Shown piece after piece: positions 41,986-51,644 of a DNA stretch of 64,000 nucleotides. Origin of the DNA: Rhizorhabdus wittichii RW1 (GTDB taxonomy: Bacteria; Pseudomonadota; Alphaproteobacteria; Sphingomonadales; Sphingomonadaceae). Location: positions 3,971,501 to 4,035,500 of the forward strand of contig CP000699.1 in the NCBI GenBank assembly GCA_000016765.1, read 5' to 3'. The position numbers and the translations under genes were made by a program. Position 1 is the first letter of the stretch; the number at the start of each line of letters is the position of its first letter. Under the pieces are notes generated by a model. The model did not search any database, was not told the DNA's origin, and saw only the letters and a list, made by a program, of their open reading frames with translations.

Positions 41986-44301
41986 ATGACGGACAGGACG
42001 ACGACGGTTTCGCTGCTTCTGGGGATTTCCGCGATCGCGCTGGGCGCCGCTGCGCCGGCGGCGGCGCAGGGCACGCCCGAGGAGACGGTGGCGACCACGG
42101 GCGGAGGGCTCGAGGAGATCATCGTCACCGCCCGCCGCCGCGAGGAGGCGATGCAGGACACGCCGATCTCGGTCAGCGCGCTGTCGAGCGCCTCGCTGGA
42201 GCGGTCGAACGTCCAGGCGCTCGACGACATCACCCGCCTGATGCCGAACGTGGCGATCCAGGCGCAGTCGGGCTTCCTGGCGGGCAACACCGCCTTCATC
42301 CGCGGCATCGGATCGCAGGAGCCGCTGCTGTCGGTCGACTCGCCGGTCGGCATCTACATCGACGGCGTCTATATCGGGCGCAACAACGCCTCGAACCTCG
42401 AACTGGTCGACCTGGAGCGGATCGAGGTGCTGCGCGGGCCGCAGGGCACGCTGTTCGGCCGCAACACCACCGGCGGCGCGATCAGCATGGTGACCAAGAA
42501 GCCGGCCAGCGAGTTCGGCGTCGAGCAGAAGGTCACCGTCGCCCAATATGACGAATATGCCGCGCGCACCCGGATCGACACCGGCCTGCTTGGGGAGACG
42601 GGGCTCAGCGCGACGCTGTCCTACATGCACCGGCAGCGCGACGGCTGGCTGAACAACAAATATGCCAAGGGATCGCACACCCAGGGCGCGCTCAACACCG
42701 ATGCGGTCTGGGCGAAGGTGCATGGCGAGTGGGGCGCCTTCCAGGCGGACTACACCTTCGACTGGACCGACATGCGCGGCGTGCCCGGCGGTTTCCAGAC
42801 GCGCTTCCTGTCGCCGCTGCTGCGGGCCTATTATGGCAACACCACCGGCAATTCGCTGCTCGACGAGGTGCAGCAGGATTATAACAAGAATTTCAGTGTC
42901 CGCTCGAAGGCGCTGCAGCGGGTCAAGATCATCGGCCATGCGCTGACCCTGCAATATGACGTCAGCGACGACATCACGCTCAAGTCGATCACCGGCCGCC
43001 GCACCTACAAGGCGGCGCTCGGCACCGCCTATGCCCCGCCCGGCATCTTCGGCAACACCACCGCCGGTATCCAGGAAGTGCAGATCTACTCGGCCGACGC
43101 GAAGGACGAGGACGTCAAGCAGTTCTCGCAGGAGTTCCAGCTGCTCGGCAAGCTCGGTGACTTCAGCTATGTCGGCGGCCTCTATTATTTCGAGGAAGAC
43201 AGCAAATATTTCAATCCGACGAGCTATTCGTTCGTCGTCTCGCCGACGCTGGCGTCGAACCTGTCCTCCTCGACCATCTTCGACTATCAGGCGAAGTCCT
43301 ACGCCGCCTTCGGCCAGGCGAGCTGGAAGCCGCAATCGCTCGACGAGAAGCTCGAGCTCACCTTCGGCGTCCGCTACACCAAGGACAAGAAGGCGGTGCA
43401 GCAGACCGCCAGCACCGTCCGCAACGGCAAGGCCAGCTTCGACGACACCTCGATCAACGCGATCGTCAGCTACAAGCCGGTCGACGACGTGATGGTCTAT
43501 GCCCGCTACGGCACCGGCTATCGTTCGGGCGGCTTCAACACCCGCGCCAGCGCCACCCAGTCCTTCGTGTTCGAGCCGGAGAAGGCGAAGACCTACGAGG
43601 CGGGGATCAAGAGCGAGTTCCTCGATCGCCACGTCCGGCTCAACGCGGCGGTCTTCCACACCGACTACAAGGACCTCCAGGTCACCCAGTATCTCGCCAC
43701 CGCGGCGGGCGGCGGCGGCTTCACCAACAACGCCTCGGCCAGGTTCCGCGGCTTCGAGGTGGAGTTGCAGGCGGTGCCGGTCGACGGCCTGACGCTCGAC
43801 GGCAGCGTCGGCTATGTCGATCCCAAATATAACGAGATATTCTTCATCGTTCCCGCGGCGCCCGTGCCCGGCCATACGCCGGGGGCCGGCGAGGTGGCCG
43901 GCGGCCTCGGCAACTATGCCGACATCAGCAAGTTCCCCTATGTGCCGAAATGGACGGTCCATCTGGGCGGGCAATATCTGAGCGAGGATATCGGTTTCGG
44001 GAAGCTGCTGCTCAAGCTCGACTATTCGTACAGCAGCAAGCGCTACTTCATGACCAACGTCCTGAACGGGCTGAACTTCGCCGATGCGATCGCCGATCCC
44101 GGCCAGCACCAGTTCGATGCGCGTATCGGTCTGGTCGAGGTGCCGGTCGCCGGCAAGTCGATGGACATCAGCCTCTTCGTCGAGAACCTGACCAACGAGC
44201 ACAATATCAGCTCGGGCATCGACTTCGGCGCGCTCGGCTTTGCCGGCAACATCTACAGCCCGCCGCGCCGGATCGGCGTGGACGCGAAGATCAGCTTCTG
44301 A
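41986..44301 (+). CDS. TonB-dependent outer-membrane receptor
   Basis: A 771-residue protein with a signal peptide ending AAPAAAQ (about residue 28) and a TonB-box-like EEIIVTARRREE. The plug domain follows (DITRLMPNV, IRGIGSQE, IEVLRGPQGTLFGRNTTGGAI), then a 22-strand barrel ending in ISF, a proper outer-membrane terminal phenylalanine. Sphingomonads use many such receptors for hydrophobic carbon sources, and the setting between aldolase and hydrolase genes suggests uptake of the catabolic substrate. ATG 41986 has AGGGGA upstream; ATG 41944 would precede the signal peptide by 14 residues. Confidence 0.94.
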   Translation: MTDRTTTVSLLLGISAIALGAAAPAAAQGTPEETVATTGGGLEEIIVTARRREEAMQDTPISVSALSSASLERSNVQALDDITRLMPNVAIQAQSGFLAGNTAFIRGIGSQEPLLSVDSPVGIYIDGVYIGRNNASNLELVDLERIEVLRGPQGTLFGRNTTGGAISMVTKKPASEFGVEQKVTVAQYDEYAARTRIDTGLLGETGLSATLSYMHRQRDGWLNNKYAKGSHTQGALNTDAVWAKVHGEWGAFQADYTFDWTDMRGVPGGFQTRFLSPLLRAYYGNTTGNSLLDEVQQDYNKNFSVRSKALQRVKIIGHALTLQYDVSDDITLKSITGRRTYKAALGTAYAPPGIFGNTTAGIQEVQIYSADAKDEDVKQFSQEFQLLGKLGDFSYVGGLYYFEEDSKYFNPTSYSFVVSPTLASNLSSSTIFDYQAKSYAAFGQASWKPQSLDEKLELTFGVRYTKDKKAVQQTASTVRNGKASFDDTSINAIVSYKPVDDVMVYARYGTGYRSGGFNTRASATQSFVFEPEKAKTYEAGIKSEFLDRHVRLNAAVFHTDYKDLQVTQYLATAAGGGGFTNNASARFRGFEVELQAVPVDGLTLDGSVGYVDPKYNEIFFIVPAAPVPGHTPGAGEVAGGLGNYADISKFPYVPKWTVHLGGQYLSEDIGFGKLLLKLDYSYSSKRYFMTNVLNGLNFADAIADPGQHQFDARIGLVEVPVAGKSMDISLFVENLTNEHNISSGIDFGALGFAGNIYSPPRRIGVDAKISF

Positions 44302-44328
44302 GGCGATATGGAATGAGCTTCATCCGTC

Positions 44329-44420
44329 CATCCTGAGGAGGGGCTGAGCCCGGCGAAGCCCCGTCTCGAAGGGCGTCCTTCGAGATGCCACTTCGCCGGG
44401 CTCAGCGGCTCCTCAGGATG
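44329..44420. repeat. long inverted repeat with nested hairpin
   Basis: Arms 44329-44358 and 44391-44420 are complementary at 28 of 30 positions. The 32-base centre folds again (CTCGAAGG...CCTTCGAG). It sits between the receptor stop and the amidohydrolase gene. It may act as a terminator; the sequence family differs from the GTCATTCCCGC repeats. Confidence 0.85.
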
Positions 44421-44474
44421 AGCGGGACGATCATCGGAGTTCTAACCGCACGAGGAACAGGAAGGGAGGGACGG

Positions 44475-45665
44475 ATGCAGGACCTGCTCGAACGGCTTCC
44501 CGTCATCGACGTCGACGCCCATGAGATGGCCCCGGCCCATGTCTGGGGCGAGATGTTCGGGCCGCACAGCGCCCGCTTCGCCGAGGTCGCGGCCGACTTC
44601 ATCCGATCCTTCGGCGCCAACAGCTTCTGGCGCCCCGGCCTGGCCGATGACGCGGCGATCACGCCGGCGAGCGTGTGGACCGAGAAAGGACCGTCCGCGC
44701 CGGGTGCGTTCGACTTCGATCGCCGCCGCCGGGTGCTCGATGCGATGGGCATCGCCCGCCAGCTCATCTTCCCGTCTGCCGCGCTGCTCGCCTTCGGGCC
44801 GCTGACCGGCAGCAGCCTCGCCAGCCTCGGCCTGCCGATCCCGGCCGGCGAGGAGGGGCAGCGCATGCTGCGCGGGGTCGTCGCCGAATATAATGACTGG
44901 GTGGTGCGGACGACCGTCGCCCCGGGCAGCCGCTTCCGCCCGGCGGCGCTGCTGTCGGGGGCGACGGTCGACGAACTGATGGAGCAGGCCGGCGACCTGG
45001 TGGCGCGCGGCGCGCGGGCGGTCTGGCTGCCGACCGGACGGCCGCCCGGCGGTCGCTCGCCCGCCGCGCCCGAACTCGATTCCTTCTGGGCGCTGATGGC
45101 CGCCAACGGCGTCGCGGTGACGCTCCACCTCGGCACCGATTCCGGCTTCCGGTCGAGCGACGCGTGGAGTCAGGCGCCGGCCTTCGCGGTCGGCAAGGTC
45201 GACAGCGTCGAGATCGCGCTCGAACCCTTCGGCACCACGACCGTCCATATGGGGGCGAGCAACTTCCTCTCGGCGATGGTACTGGGCGGGGTGTTCGAGC
45301 GTCACCCGATGCTGCGCTTCGGGGTGATCGAACTGGGCGCGACCTGGTTCGGTCCGCTCGCCGAGCATCTCGACCTGTGGGTCGAGCATATCTACGCGAA
45401 GCGCATGGCCGGGGTCCTGTCGATGCCGCCCTCGGCCTATATGGACCGCAACGTCCGGGTCACCCCCTTCTATTTCGAGCCGGTCGACCTCTATTTCCGC
45501 CGCTATCCGCAGCTTAGCCACGCCTGGTGCTATTCGAGCGACTATCCGCATGTCGAAGGCGGGGTCGACAGCAAGCTCGGCTTCCTGGCGCGGCTGGAAC
45601 CGCTCGGCACCGTGGCGATCGAGAAATTCTTCGCCGGCAACGGCGCCTGGCTGGTGCCCGAATGA
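44475..45665 (+). CDS. amidohydrolase 2 family metal hydrolase
   Basis: A 396-residue TIM-barrel protein with VIDVDAHEMAP, then VTLHLGTDSGF, and the aspartate in YSSDYPHVEGG. It belongs to the same superfamily as the product at 31755 but is not a close copy. Probable role: hydrolysis or decarboxylation of a ring-derived acid. ATG 44475 has GGGAGGG upstream and begins just before the metal motif, as in the family; a longer frame starting at 44385 would run into the inverted repeat. Confidence 0.84.
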   Translation: MQDLLERLPVIDVDAHEMAPAHVWGEMFGPHSARFAEVAADFIRSFGANSFWRPGLADDAAITPASVWTEKGPSAPGAFDFDRRRRVLDAMGIARQLIFPSAALLAFGPLTGSSLASLGLPIPAGEEGQRMLRGVVAEYNDWVVRTTVAPGSRFRPAALLSGATVDELMEQAGDLVARGARAVWLPTGRPPGGRSPAAPELDSFWALMAANGVAVTLHLGTDSGFRSSDAWSQAPAFAVGKVDSVEIALEPFGTTTVHMGASNFLSAMVLGGVFERHPMLRFGVIELGATWFGPLAEHLDLWVEHIYAKRMAGVLSMPPSAYMDRNVRVTPFYFEPVDLYFRRYPQLSHAWCYSSDYPHVEGGVDSKLGFLARLEPLGTVAIEKFFAGNGAWLVPE

Positions 45666-45702
45666 CGGCGCCGGCTATCCCATCTCCAGCGAAAGGACGG
45701 AC

Positions 45703-46491
45703 ATGATCCTCTCCGGCAAGACCGTGATGATTTCAGGGGTGGGACCGGGCATGGGCCGCAAGCTCGCCCTGCTCGCCGCCGCCGAGGGGGCGAGGGTGGC
45801 GATCGGATCGCTGCCCTCCGAACAGGCGTTCATCGACGGCGTCGCCGCCGAGGTGAAGGCGGCGGGCGGCGAATGCATCGCGGTCGGCTGCGACGTCACC
45901 GACCAGGCGCAGTGCCACGCCTTCGCCGCCGCGACGATCGAGGCGTTCGGCACGATCGACGGCCTCGTCAACAGCGCCTATGTCCATGGCGGCTGGGACC
46001 TGTTCGAGGATGCCGACCTCGACGTCTGGCGCCGCGCCTTCGAGGTGACCTTCTGGGGCGCGCTGCACATGACCAAGGCGGTGCTGCCCGAGATGAAGCG
46101 CCGCCGCGCCGGCGCGGTCGTCAACATCTCGACCCAGGGCACCGTCCGCGCGCTGCCGCGCCAGGGCGACTATGCCTGCGCCAAGGCCGCGCTCAACGCC
46201 GCGACCCGCACTTGCGCGCGCGAGCTGGGCGAATATGGCATCCGCTTCGTCGCCACGCGCATGGGCCGCCTCTGGGGCGTTCCCTATCAGGTCGCGATGG
46301 CCGAGCGGGCGAAGCAGCAGGGGATCACCCTCGACCAGCTTCTCGACGGCGTCCGCGCCGGCATCGCGCTGGGCGTCATCCCGCCCGACGAGGAATGCGC
46401 CAAGGGGGTCGTCATGTTCCTGTCCGACTATGCGTCGATGATCACTGGCGCCGGCATCGACATCAATGGCGGCGAGTATATGTCGCCGTGA
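45703..46491 (+). CDS. SDR-family oxidoreductase, GVGPGMG subtype (paralogue of 26031)
   Basis: A 262-residue SDR with the cofactor loop ISGVGPGMGRKLALLAAAEGA, NSAY instead of NNAG, and active site NISTQGT plus YACAKAA. The C-terminal LGVIPPDEECAKGVVMFLSDYASMITGAGIDINGGEYM parallels the protein at 26031. The shared odd motifs show duplication or parallel recruitment. AAAGGA lies eight bases before ATG 45703. Overlaps the next gene by four bases. Confidence 0.86.
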   Translation: MILSGKTVMISGVGPGMGRKLALLAAAEGARVAIGSLPSEQAFIDGVAAEVKAAGGECIAVGCDVTDQAQCHAFAAATIEAFGTIDGLVNSAYVHGGWDLFEDADLDVWRRAFEVTFWGALHMTKAVLPEMKRRRAGAVVNISTQGTVRALPRQGDYACAKAALNAATRTCARELGEYGIRFVATRMGRLWGVPYQVAMAERAKQQGITLDQLLDGVRAGIALGVIPPDEECAKGVVMFLSDYASMITGAGIDINGGEYMSP

Positions 46492-47726
46492 CGGCGGCCG
46501 CCGCCGCCACGACCGGGGAGGAGCCGCGCGGCCGCCATGCCGGGCTGATCGCGATGCTGGCCTTCGTCGTGATGTTCGAGGGGTTCGACCTCAACCTGAC
46601 CAGCATCATCCTGCCCTATGCGGCCAAGGCCTTCGGGGTCGGCCCCGCCGATCTCGGCGCGGCGCTGTCGTTCATCGCGCTCGGCGCGATCTGCGCCTAT
46701 CTCACGCTGCGCCTCGCCGATCGCTTCGGGCGCAAGCCGGTGCTGATCCTGTCCTCGGTCGGCTTCTCGATCGGCACCCTGCTGACCGCGCTGGCGCCGG
46801 GCCTCGCAAGCTTCACCGCGATCCAGTTCGTCACCCGCCTGCTGCTCGTCACCCAGGTGGCGAGCGCCTATACGATCGTCAGCGAGACGTTGCCGGCGGC
46901 GGTGCGCGGCAAGGCCAACGGCGTGCTCGGCGCCTGCGCCAGCGTCGGCGCGGCGCTGCCCGCGATGCTGCTCGCGCCGCTCCTCGAAACCGCGCTCGGC
47001 TGGCGCGGGCTGTTCCTGGTCGGGGCGATGCCGCTGCTGGTCGTGCCGCTGCTGATCCGCTTCGTCCGCGAGCCCGCGGTGTTCGTCGCCGACCGCGCCG
47101 GGGAAAAGCGGGGCGGGCCGGTCGCCGAGTTGCGCCGGCTGCTGCAACCCGATCTGCGGAGACGCTTCGTCGGGATGAGCCTGCTGTGGTTCGCGCTCAA
47201 CTTCTTCGCGGGGGCGGCGACCTATTTCTTCACCTATCACGTCATCGACGAGCGTGGCTGGGCGGCGCGCGACATCGCGCTGATCGCGCCGTTCGGCCTC
47301 GCGGCGGCGGCGGGCGGCTATCTGCTCGCCGGTTTCTGCATGGACCGGATCGGCCGGCGGCCGACCGCGCTCGCCTTCGTCACGCTGTGCGCGCTGTCGG
47401 CGGCGCTGATCTACGGCGCGCCGGGCTGGTGGCCGGTCGCCGCCGGCTGGGTGCTGATGCAGGGGGCGATGGGGCTGTGGATCGTCGGCTTCACCATCAA
47501 CGCCGAACTGTTCCCGACCGGCATCCGCGCCACCGCCAATGGCTGGTGCCACAATCTGATCGGGCGCTGGGGCCTGGTGGTGGCGCCGTTGCTGGTGGGG
47601 CAGGTCGCGCGGGTCGCCGGGTCGACCGGGGCCGCCTGCCTGCTGCTGTCGATGGTCGTGCTGATCGCGATCCCGGCGGTGCTGATCCTGCCCGAAACGC
47701 GCGGCCGGTCGCTGGCGGAGACCTGA
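46488..47726 (+). CDS. MFS transporter, aromatic-acid/sugar-porter-like
   Basis: A 412-residue carrier with DRFGRKPVLILSSVGFSIGTLLTA between helices 2 and 3, SETLPAAVRGKANGVLGACASVGA, DRIGRRPTALAF in the second half, and ending PETRGRSL. FEGFDLNLTSIILP in helix 1 is the DxxD-type motif of the aromatic acid:H+ symporter (AAHS) group, unlike the carriers at 23886 and 33038. GTG 46488 overlaps the SDR stop and gives the family length. Last gene of the catabolic island. Confidence 0.87.
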   Translation: MTAAAAATTGEEPRGRHAGLIAMLAFVVMFEGFDLNLTSIILPYAAKAFGVGPADLGAALSFIALGAICAYLTLRLADRFGRKPVLILSSVGFSIGTLLTALAPGLASFTAIQFVTRLLLVTQVASAYTIVSETLPAAVRGKANGVLGACASVGAALPAMLLAPLLETALGWRGLFLVGAMPLLVVPLLIRFVREPAVFVADRAGEKRGGPVAELRRLLQPDLRRRFVGMSLLWFALNFFAGAATYFFTYHVIDERGWAARDIALIAPFGLAAAAGGYLLAGFCMDRIGRRPTALAFVTLCALSAALIYGAPGWWPVAAGWVLMQGAMGLWIVGFTINAELFPTGIRATANGWCHNLIGRWGLVVAPLLVGQVARVAGSTGAACLLLSMVVLIAIPAVLILPETRGRSLAET

Positions 47727-47821
47727 TCGGGACGCCATCGGGCGCGCTATGCCGAGTCATCCACAATTTTCTGTCGCTTCGTGCTTGCCCCCGACCACCC
47801 CCATCCGCCAGTAACCCGCGG

Positions 47822-49294
47822 GTGACCGCACGAATCGACATGGGCACCAGCGGCCCCGGCCAGTCCGTCCATTTCGACGTCGAGGAGCTTCTCGCCACCC
47901 GTCTGCTCGTCCAGGGCAATTCGGGCTCGGGCAAGTCGCATCTGCTCCGCCGGCTGCTCGAAGGATCGGCCGAGGTCGTCCAGCAGGTGGTGATCGATCC
48001 CGAGGGCGATTTCGTCACCCTGGCCGATCGTTTCGGCCATGTCGTCATCCAGGCGTTCGACCATAGCGAGGCGGAGATCGTCCGGCTCGCCACCCGCATC
48101 CGCGAGCATCGCGTGTCGGTGGTGCTGGCGCTCGACGAGCTCGAGATCGAGCAGCAGATGCGCTGCGCCGCAACCTTCCTGTCGGCGCTGTTCGATGCGC
48201 CGCGCGACCATTGGTATCCGGCGCTGGTGGTGGTCGACGAGGCGCAGCTCTTCGCCCCCGCCGTCGCGGGCGAGGTGTCCGACGAGGCGCGCCGCGCGTC
48301 GCTCGGCGCGATGACCAACCTGATGTGCCGGGGCCGCAAGCGCGGCCTCGCCGGGGTGATCGCCACCCAGCGGCTCGCGAAGCTCGCCAAGAATGTCGCG
48401 GCCGAGGCGTCGAACTTCATGATGGGGCGCACCTTCCTCGACATCGACATGGCGCGCGCCGCCGACCTGCTGGGCATGGAGCGACGCCAGGCCGAGCAGA
48501 TCCGCGACCTGCCGCGCGGCCAGTTCCTGGCGCTGGGTCCGGCCGTGTCGCGCCGGCCGATCCCGGTGACGATCGGTTCGGTCGAGACCTCGGCGCGCAG
48601 CGGCAGCCCCAAGCTGATGCCGCTCCCCTCGGCCCCGCCCGAGGACTTGCAGGGCCTGCTGTTCGCGCCCGGCGACGATCTGCCGCCGCCCCCGCCGCCG
48701 CCCCGCGCGCCGGTGCCGACCAGCGACGACCTGCTCCGCGCGATCAGCAAGTCCGGCCCGGTCCTGACTCCCGCCGCGCCGAGCAACGAGCCCGCCATGC
48801 CCGACGAGGAGCGCGACGCGGTTCTCAACCAGGTGCTGCGCGAGATGTGCGAGGACCCGGAGGCGACCTATCGCCAGCCGGCGGTGCTGTTCCAGGATTT
48901 CGGCGTGCGCTGCCGGATGGCGCGATTGCCGCAGCATGGGCTCGATCTCGCCGCCTTCCGCCGCCGCCTGTCGATGGCGCGGGCGGGCCTGCCCGACGAT
49001 CTCGACGAAGGCTGGCTCGACGCGATGGCGATCGGCGCGACCCTGCCGGAGGACATGCTCGCCCCCTTCCTGCTGGTCGCCAACGCCGCGCGCGACGGGC
49101 GCGAGGCGCCGTCCGACGGTCAGCTCGCGCAGGTCTACGGCACCCATTCGCAGGGCCGCGTCCGCCGCCTGATCGCCTATATGGAGGAGCAGGGCATCTT
49201 CGTCCTGCGCACCGACCTGTCGGGCAAGCGGTCGATCAACATCCCGCGCCTCGGCTGGACCACCGCCGCGACCCTGCCCGAAGCGGCGGAATAG
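47822..49294 (+). CDS. HerA/DUF87-like ATPase
   Basis: A 490-residue P-loop ATPase. Walker A GNSGSGKSH near residue 34, Walker B ALVVVDEAQLF, an arginine-rich stretch CRGRKRGLAGVIATQRLAKL (the sensor/Arg region of HerA-FtsK helicases), then a proline-rich linker (seven prolines near residue 287). The C-terminal half looks winged-helix-like (TDLSGKRSINIPRLGW). No NurA nuclease gene is adjacent. Start: GTG 47822 or ATG 47840; neither has a clear ribosome site. The frame is open upstream but only as a shadow of the MFS gene. Confidence 0.83.
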   Translation: MTARIDMGTSGPGQSVHFDVEELLATRLLVQGNSGSGKSHLLRRLLEGSAEVVQQVVIDPEGDFVTLADRFGHVVIQAFDHSEAEIVRLATRIREHRVSVVLALDELEIEQQMRCAATFLSALFDAPRDHWYPALVVVDEAQLFAPAVAGEVSDEARRASLGAMTNLMCRGRKRGLAGVIATQRLAKLAKNVAAEASNFMMGRTFLDIDMARAADLLGMERRQAEQIRDLPRGQFLALGPAVSRRPIPVTIGSVETSARSGSPKLMPLPSAPPEDLQGLLFAPGDDLPPPPPPPRAPVPTSDDLLRAISKSGPVLTPAAPSNEPAMPDEERDAVLNQVLREMCEDPEATYRQPAVLFQDFGVRCRMARLPQHGLDLAAFRRRLSMARAGLPDDLDEGWLDAMAIGATLPEDMLAPFLLVANAARDGREAPSDGQLAQVYGTHSQGRVRRLIAYMEEQGIFVLRTDLSGKRSINIPRLGWTTAATLPEAAE

Positions 49295-49300
49295 CGGGGC

Positions 49301-49933
49301 TCAGCCCGCGGGGAACAGCAGCGGCGGATCGCCGGGCCGCCAGGGATCGGGCCGGACCATCGCCGCCGCGAACAATGCCGAACCCAGTTGCCGCGCCAGC
49401 CAGTCGTGGAGGTGGGGCATCGGCTGCGCGTCGAACCAGGCGCGGTCGGTCTCGGCGAACTGGCGGACGAAGGGGAAGATCGCCGCGTCGGTCAGGCCGC
49501 GCGCCGGGCCGTCGAGATGCGCCGTCCGGGCGAGGCGCTCCTCCAAGGCTGCGAGCAGGCCGAGCCCCGCCGTCCGATGCTCGGCGCTGTCGGAGCCGTG
49601 CCGATCGGGATATTTGTAGCGGTCGAGATGATGCTTGAACGGCCCGTCATTGGCGGCGATCAGCGCCGCGTCGGCCCGGTCGAGCCAGCCTTCGGGATCG
49701 GCCTGCCCGAGCGCCCAGCGCATGATGTCGAGGCTCTGGTCGATCACCTCGCCGTCCGGCAGGTGCAGTACCGGCACGGTCGCCTTGGGCGATGCCGCGA
49801 TCAGCGCGGCGGGCTTGGCGGACAGCTTGACCTCGCGCAGCTCGCAGACCGTGCCGCTGACCTGCAATGCCAGCCGCGCCCGCATCGCATAAGGGCAGCG
49901 GCGAAAGCTGTAGAAGATCGGTCTAGCCGGCAT
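49301..49933 (-). CDS. glutathione S-transferase-like protein, CPYA active site
   Basis: A 210-residue protein with a glutaredoxin-like start, [16 protein letters not shown], carrying a single active-site cysteine. [23 protein letters not shown] is the glutathione-binding stretch, followed by a helical C-terminal domain. It may be a glutathione-dependent reductase rather than a transferase. ATG 49933 lies inside the end of trhO (11-base overlap), so the two are co-transcribed. Confidence 0.85.
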   Translation of the reverse strand: MPARPIFYSFRRCPYAMRARLALQVSGTVCELREVKLSAKPAALIAASPKATVPVLHLPDGEVIDQSLDIMRWALGQADPEGWLDRADAALIAANDGPFKHHLDRYKYPDRHGSDSAEHRTAGLGLLAALEERLARTAHLDGPARGLTDAAIFPFVRQFAETDRAWFDAQPMPHLHDWLARQLGSALFAAAMVRPDPWRPGDPPLLFPAG

Positions 49934-50891
49934 CGCGCGGCGCGATCGTCGCGCCGACATGCGCGACCCCGCGCGCGGCGGCGAGCGTCTCCTGCCGGTG
50001 CCGCTCGGCATAGCCGGCGCGTTGCTCGTCGCTGCGCGCGTCGGCGCAGGCGGGGCAGCTCACCCCCTCGACATAGAGCGGCGAGGCGCGGTCGTCGGGG
50101 CCGACCGGCATCCGGCAACCATGGCAGAGCGCATGGGTGCCGGGCGCGAGGCCGTGGCCGACCGCGACCCGCTGGTCGAAGACGAAGCATTCGCCCTGCC
50201 ACAGGCTCTCCTCCGGCGGCACCGTCTCCAGATATTTGAGGATGCCGCCCTCGAGGTGATAGACCTGCTCGATCCCCTCGGCCTTGAGGAAGGCGGTCGA
50301 TTTCTCGCAGCGTATGCCGCCGGTGCAGAACATAGCGACCCGAGGTTCCGGGCCGCCATTGCCGAGCAGCCGTTCGCGCTCGGCCCGGAACCAGGCGGGG
50401 AAGTCGCGGAAGCTGGCGGTGCCGGGGTCGATCGCCCCGGCGAAGCTGCCGATCGCGACCTCATAATCGTTGCGCGTGTCGATCACGATCGTCGCCGGGT
50501 CGGAGATCAGCGCGTTCCAATCCTCCGGCGCGACATAATGGCCTGTGCCTTCGAGCGGATCGATGTCGGGCTCGCCCATCGTCACGATCTCGCGCTTGAT
50601 CCGGACCTTCATCCGGTGGAACGGCATGGTCGCGGCGCGCGACAGCTTGACGTCGACGTCGGCGCAGCCGGGCAGGGTGCGGACATGATCGACCACCCGC
50701 GCGATCGCCGCGTCGTCGCCCGCGATCGTGCCGTTGATCCCCTCCGCCGCGACCAGCAGCGTGCCCTTCACCCCCAGCCCGCAGCACAGCCGGGCAAGCG
50801 GCGCGCGCACCGCCTCGACATCGGCGAAGCGCGCGAAGCGGTAGAGCGCGGCGACGCAGACCGGCCTATCGTCGGGGGACGGTGATTCCAT
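49923..50891 (-). CDS. trhO: tRNA uridine(34) hydroxylase (YceA/TrhO)
   Basis: A 322-residue protein with an N-terminal acylphosphatase-like domain ([13 protein letters not shown]), then a rhodanese domain with active-site loop [12 protein letters not shown], and a C-terminal cysteine-rich part ([13 protein letters not shown]). TrhO makes 5-hydroxyuridine at tRNA position 34 without needing iron. The ATG is 50 bases from the TetR gene stop on the same strand. Confidence 0.95.
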   Translation of the reverse strand: MESPSPDDRPVCVAALYRFARFADVEAVRAPLARLCCGLGVKGTLLVAAEGINGTIAGDDAAIARVVDHVRTLPGCADVDVKLSRAATMPFHRMKVRIKREIVTMGEPDIDPLEGTGHYVAPEDWNALISDPATIVIDTRNDYEVAIGSFAGAIDPGTASFRDFPAWFRAERERLLGNGGPEPRVAMFCTGGIRCEKSTAFLKAEGIEQVYHLEGGILKYLETVPPEESLWQGECFVFDQRVAVGHGLAPGTHALCHGCRMPVGPDDRASPLYVEGVSCPACADARSDEQRAGYAERHRQETLAAARGVAHVGATIAPRDAG

Positions 50892-50940
50892 GGCCGGCCC
50901 TATGGCGCATCTCCGCTGCCCTAGGCAAATCCCGGTCCGG

Positions 50941-51552
50941 TCAGGCGGGCCCTTCCGACAGCGGCTTGGCGCCGCGCGCGCGCAGGTCCTTGAGCAGCGT
51001 CTCCACCGCCCATCGGCAGGCGGTCGCCATCTGCGCGCCGTCCATGTCCCACTGGTCGCGCATCTCCAGCCAGGGCGTGGTGTGAAGCACCTGGAGCATC
51101 GCCGTCGCCAGCAGCCGGTCCTCGGGCGGCAGCGCCTTCACCGCGTCCGCCGTCGCCGAGACATAGGCCGCCCGCCGCCGCTCCTTCTGCGCGAGCCGGA
51201 CCGCGCGGCCCTGCGGCGTCGCCCGGACGATCGTCGCCAGGCCGGCGATCCGGTCGAAACCCTCATAGATGGAGAGCATCGACGAGGTCAGCTCGGCCTC
51301 GCTGTCGGGGAAGCGGACGGCGGCCCCGCCGGCCAGGTTCACGACCCGGTCCCAGAGCGGCTGCATCAGCGCGTCATGATCGGGGAAATAGCGATAGACG
51401 GTGCGCCGGGCGACGCCGGTCCGTTCGGCGACCCGGTCATGGTTGATGTCGATGCCCTCGCCCAGCAGCGCGATCAGGCTGTCGAGGATGCGGGTGCGGA
51501 CATCCTCCTTGTGGCGTTCGCGCGCGGATGGCGGGGGGACGGCTTCGGTCAT
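50941..51552 (-). CDS. TetR-family transcriptional regulator
   Basis: A 203-residue repressor with an N-terminal helix-turn-helix: [15 protein letters not shown], then [23 protein letters not shown]. The C-terminal ligand domain is generic. It is divergent from the VOC-like gene at 51645, and the 92-base gap holds a large two-layer palindrome that is very probably its operator. The target is therefore that gene and itself. Confidence 0.93.
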   Translation of the reverse strand: MTEAVPPPSARERHKEDVRTRILDSLIALLGEGIDINHDRVAERTGVARRTVYRYFPDHDALMQPLWDRVVNLAGGAAVRFPDSEAELTSSMLSIYEGFDRIAGLATIVRATPQGRAVRLAQKERRRAAYVSATADAVKALPPEDRLLATAMLQVLHTTPWLEMRDQWDMDGAQMATACRWAVETLLKDLRARGAKPLSEGPA

Positions 51553-51569
51553 GGTCCGGCGCTAATATG

Positions 51570-51612
51570 TGGCACGGAAAGTGTCAAATATTCGTTGACA
51601 CATTCTGTGCCA
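51570..51612. promoter_or_regulatory. nested palindrome, TetR operator candidate
   Basis: Inner perfect repeat GTGTCAA-N7-TTGACAC (51581-51601), outer pair TGGCAC (51570-51575) and GTGCCA (51607-51612). It overlaps both divergent promoters: TTGACA at 51595-51600 could be the -35 of the rightward gene. Confidence 0.75.
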
Positions 51613-51644
51613 TATTTCATTGGGGGACGATCAGGGAGACATCC

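Noticed and set aside
47757-47765. TCATCCACA, one mismatch from a DnaA box
   Set aside because: A single near match with no companions; expected by chance.
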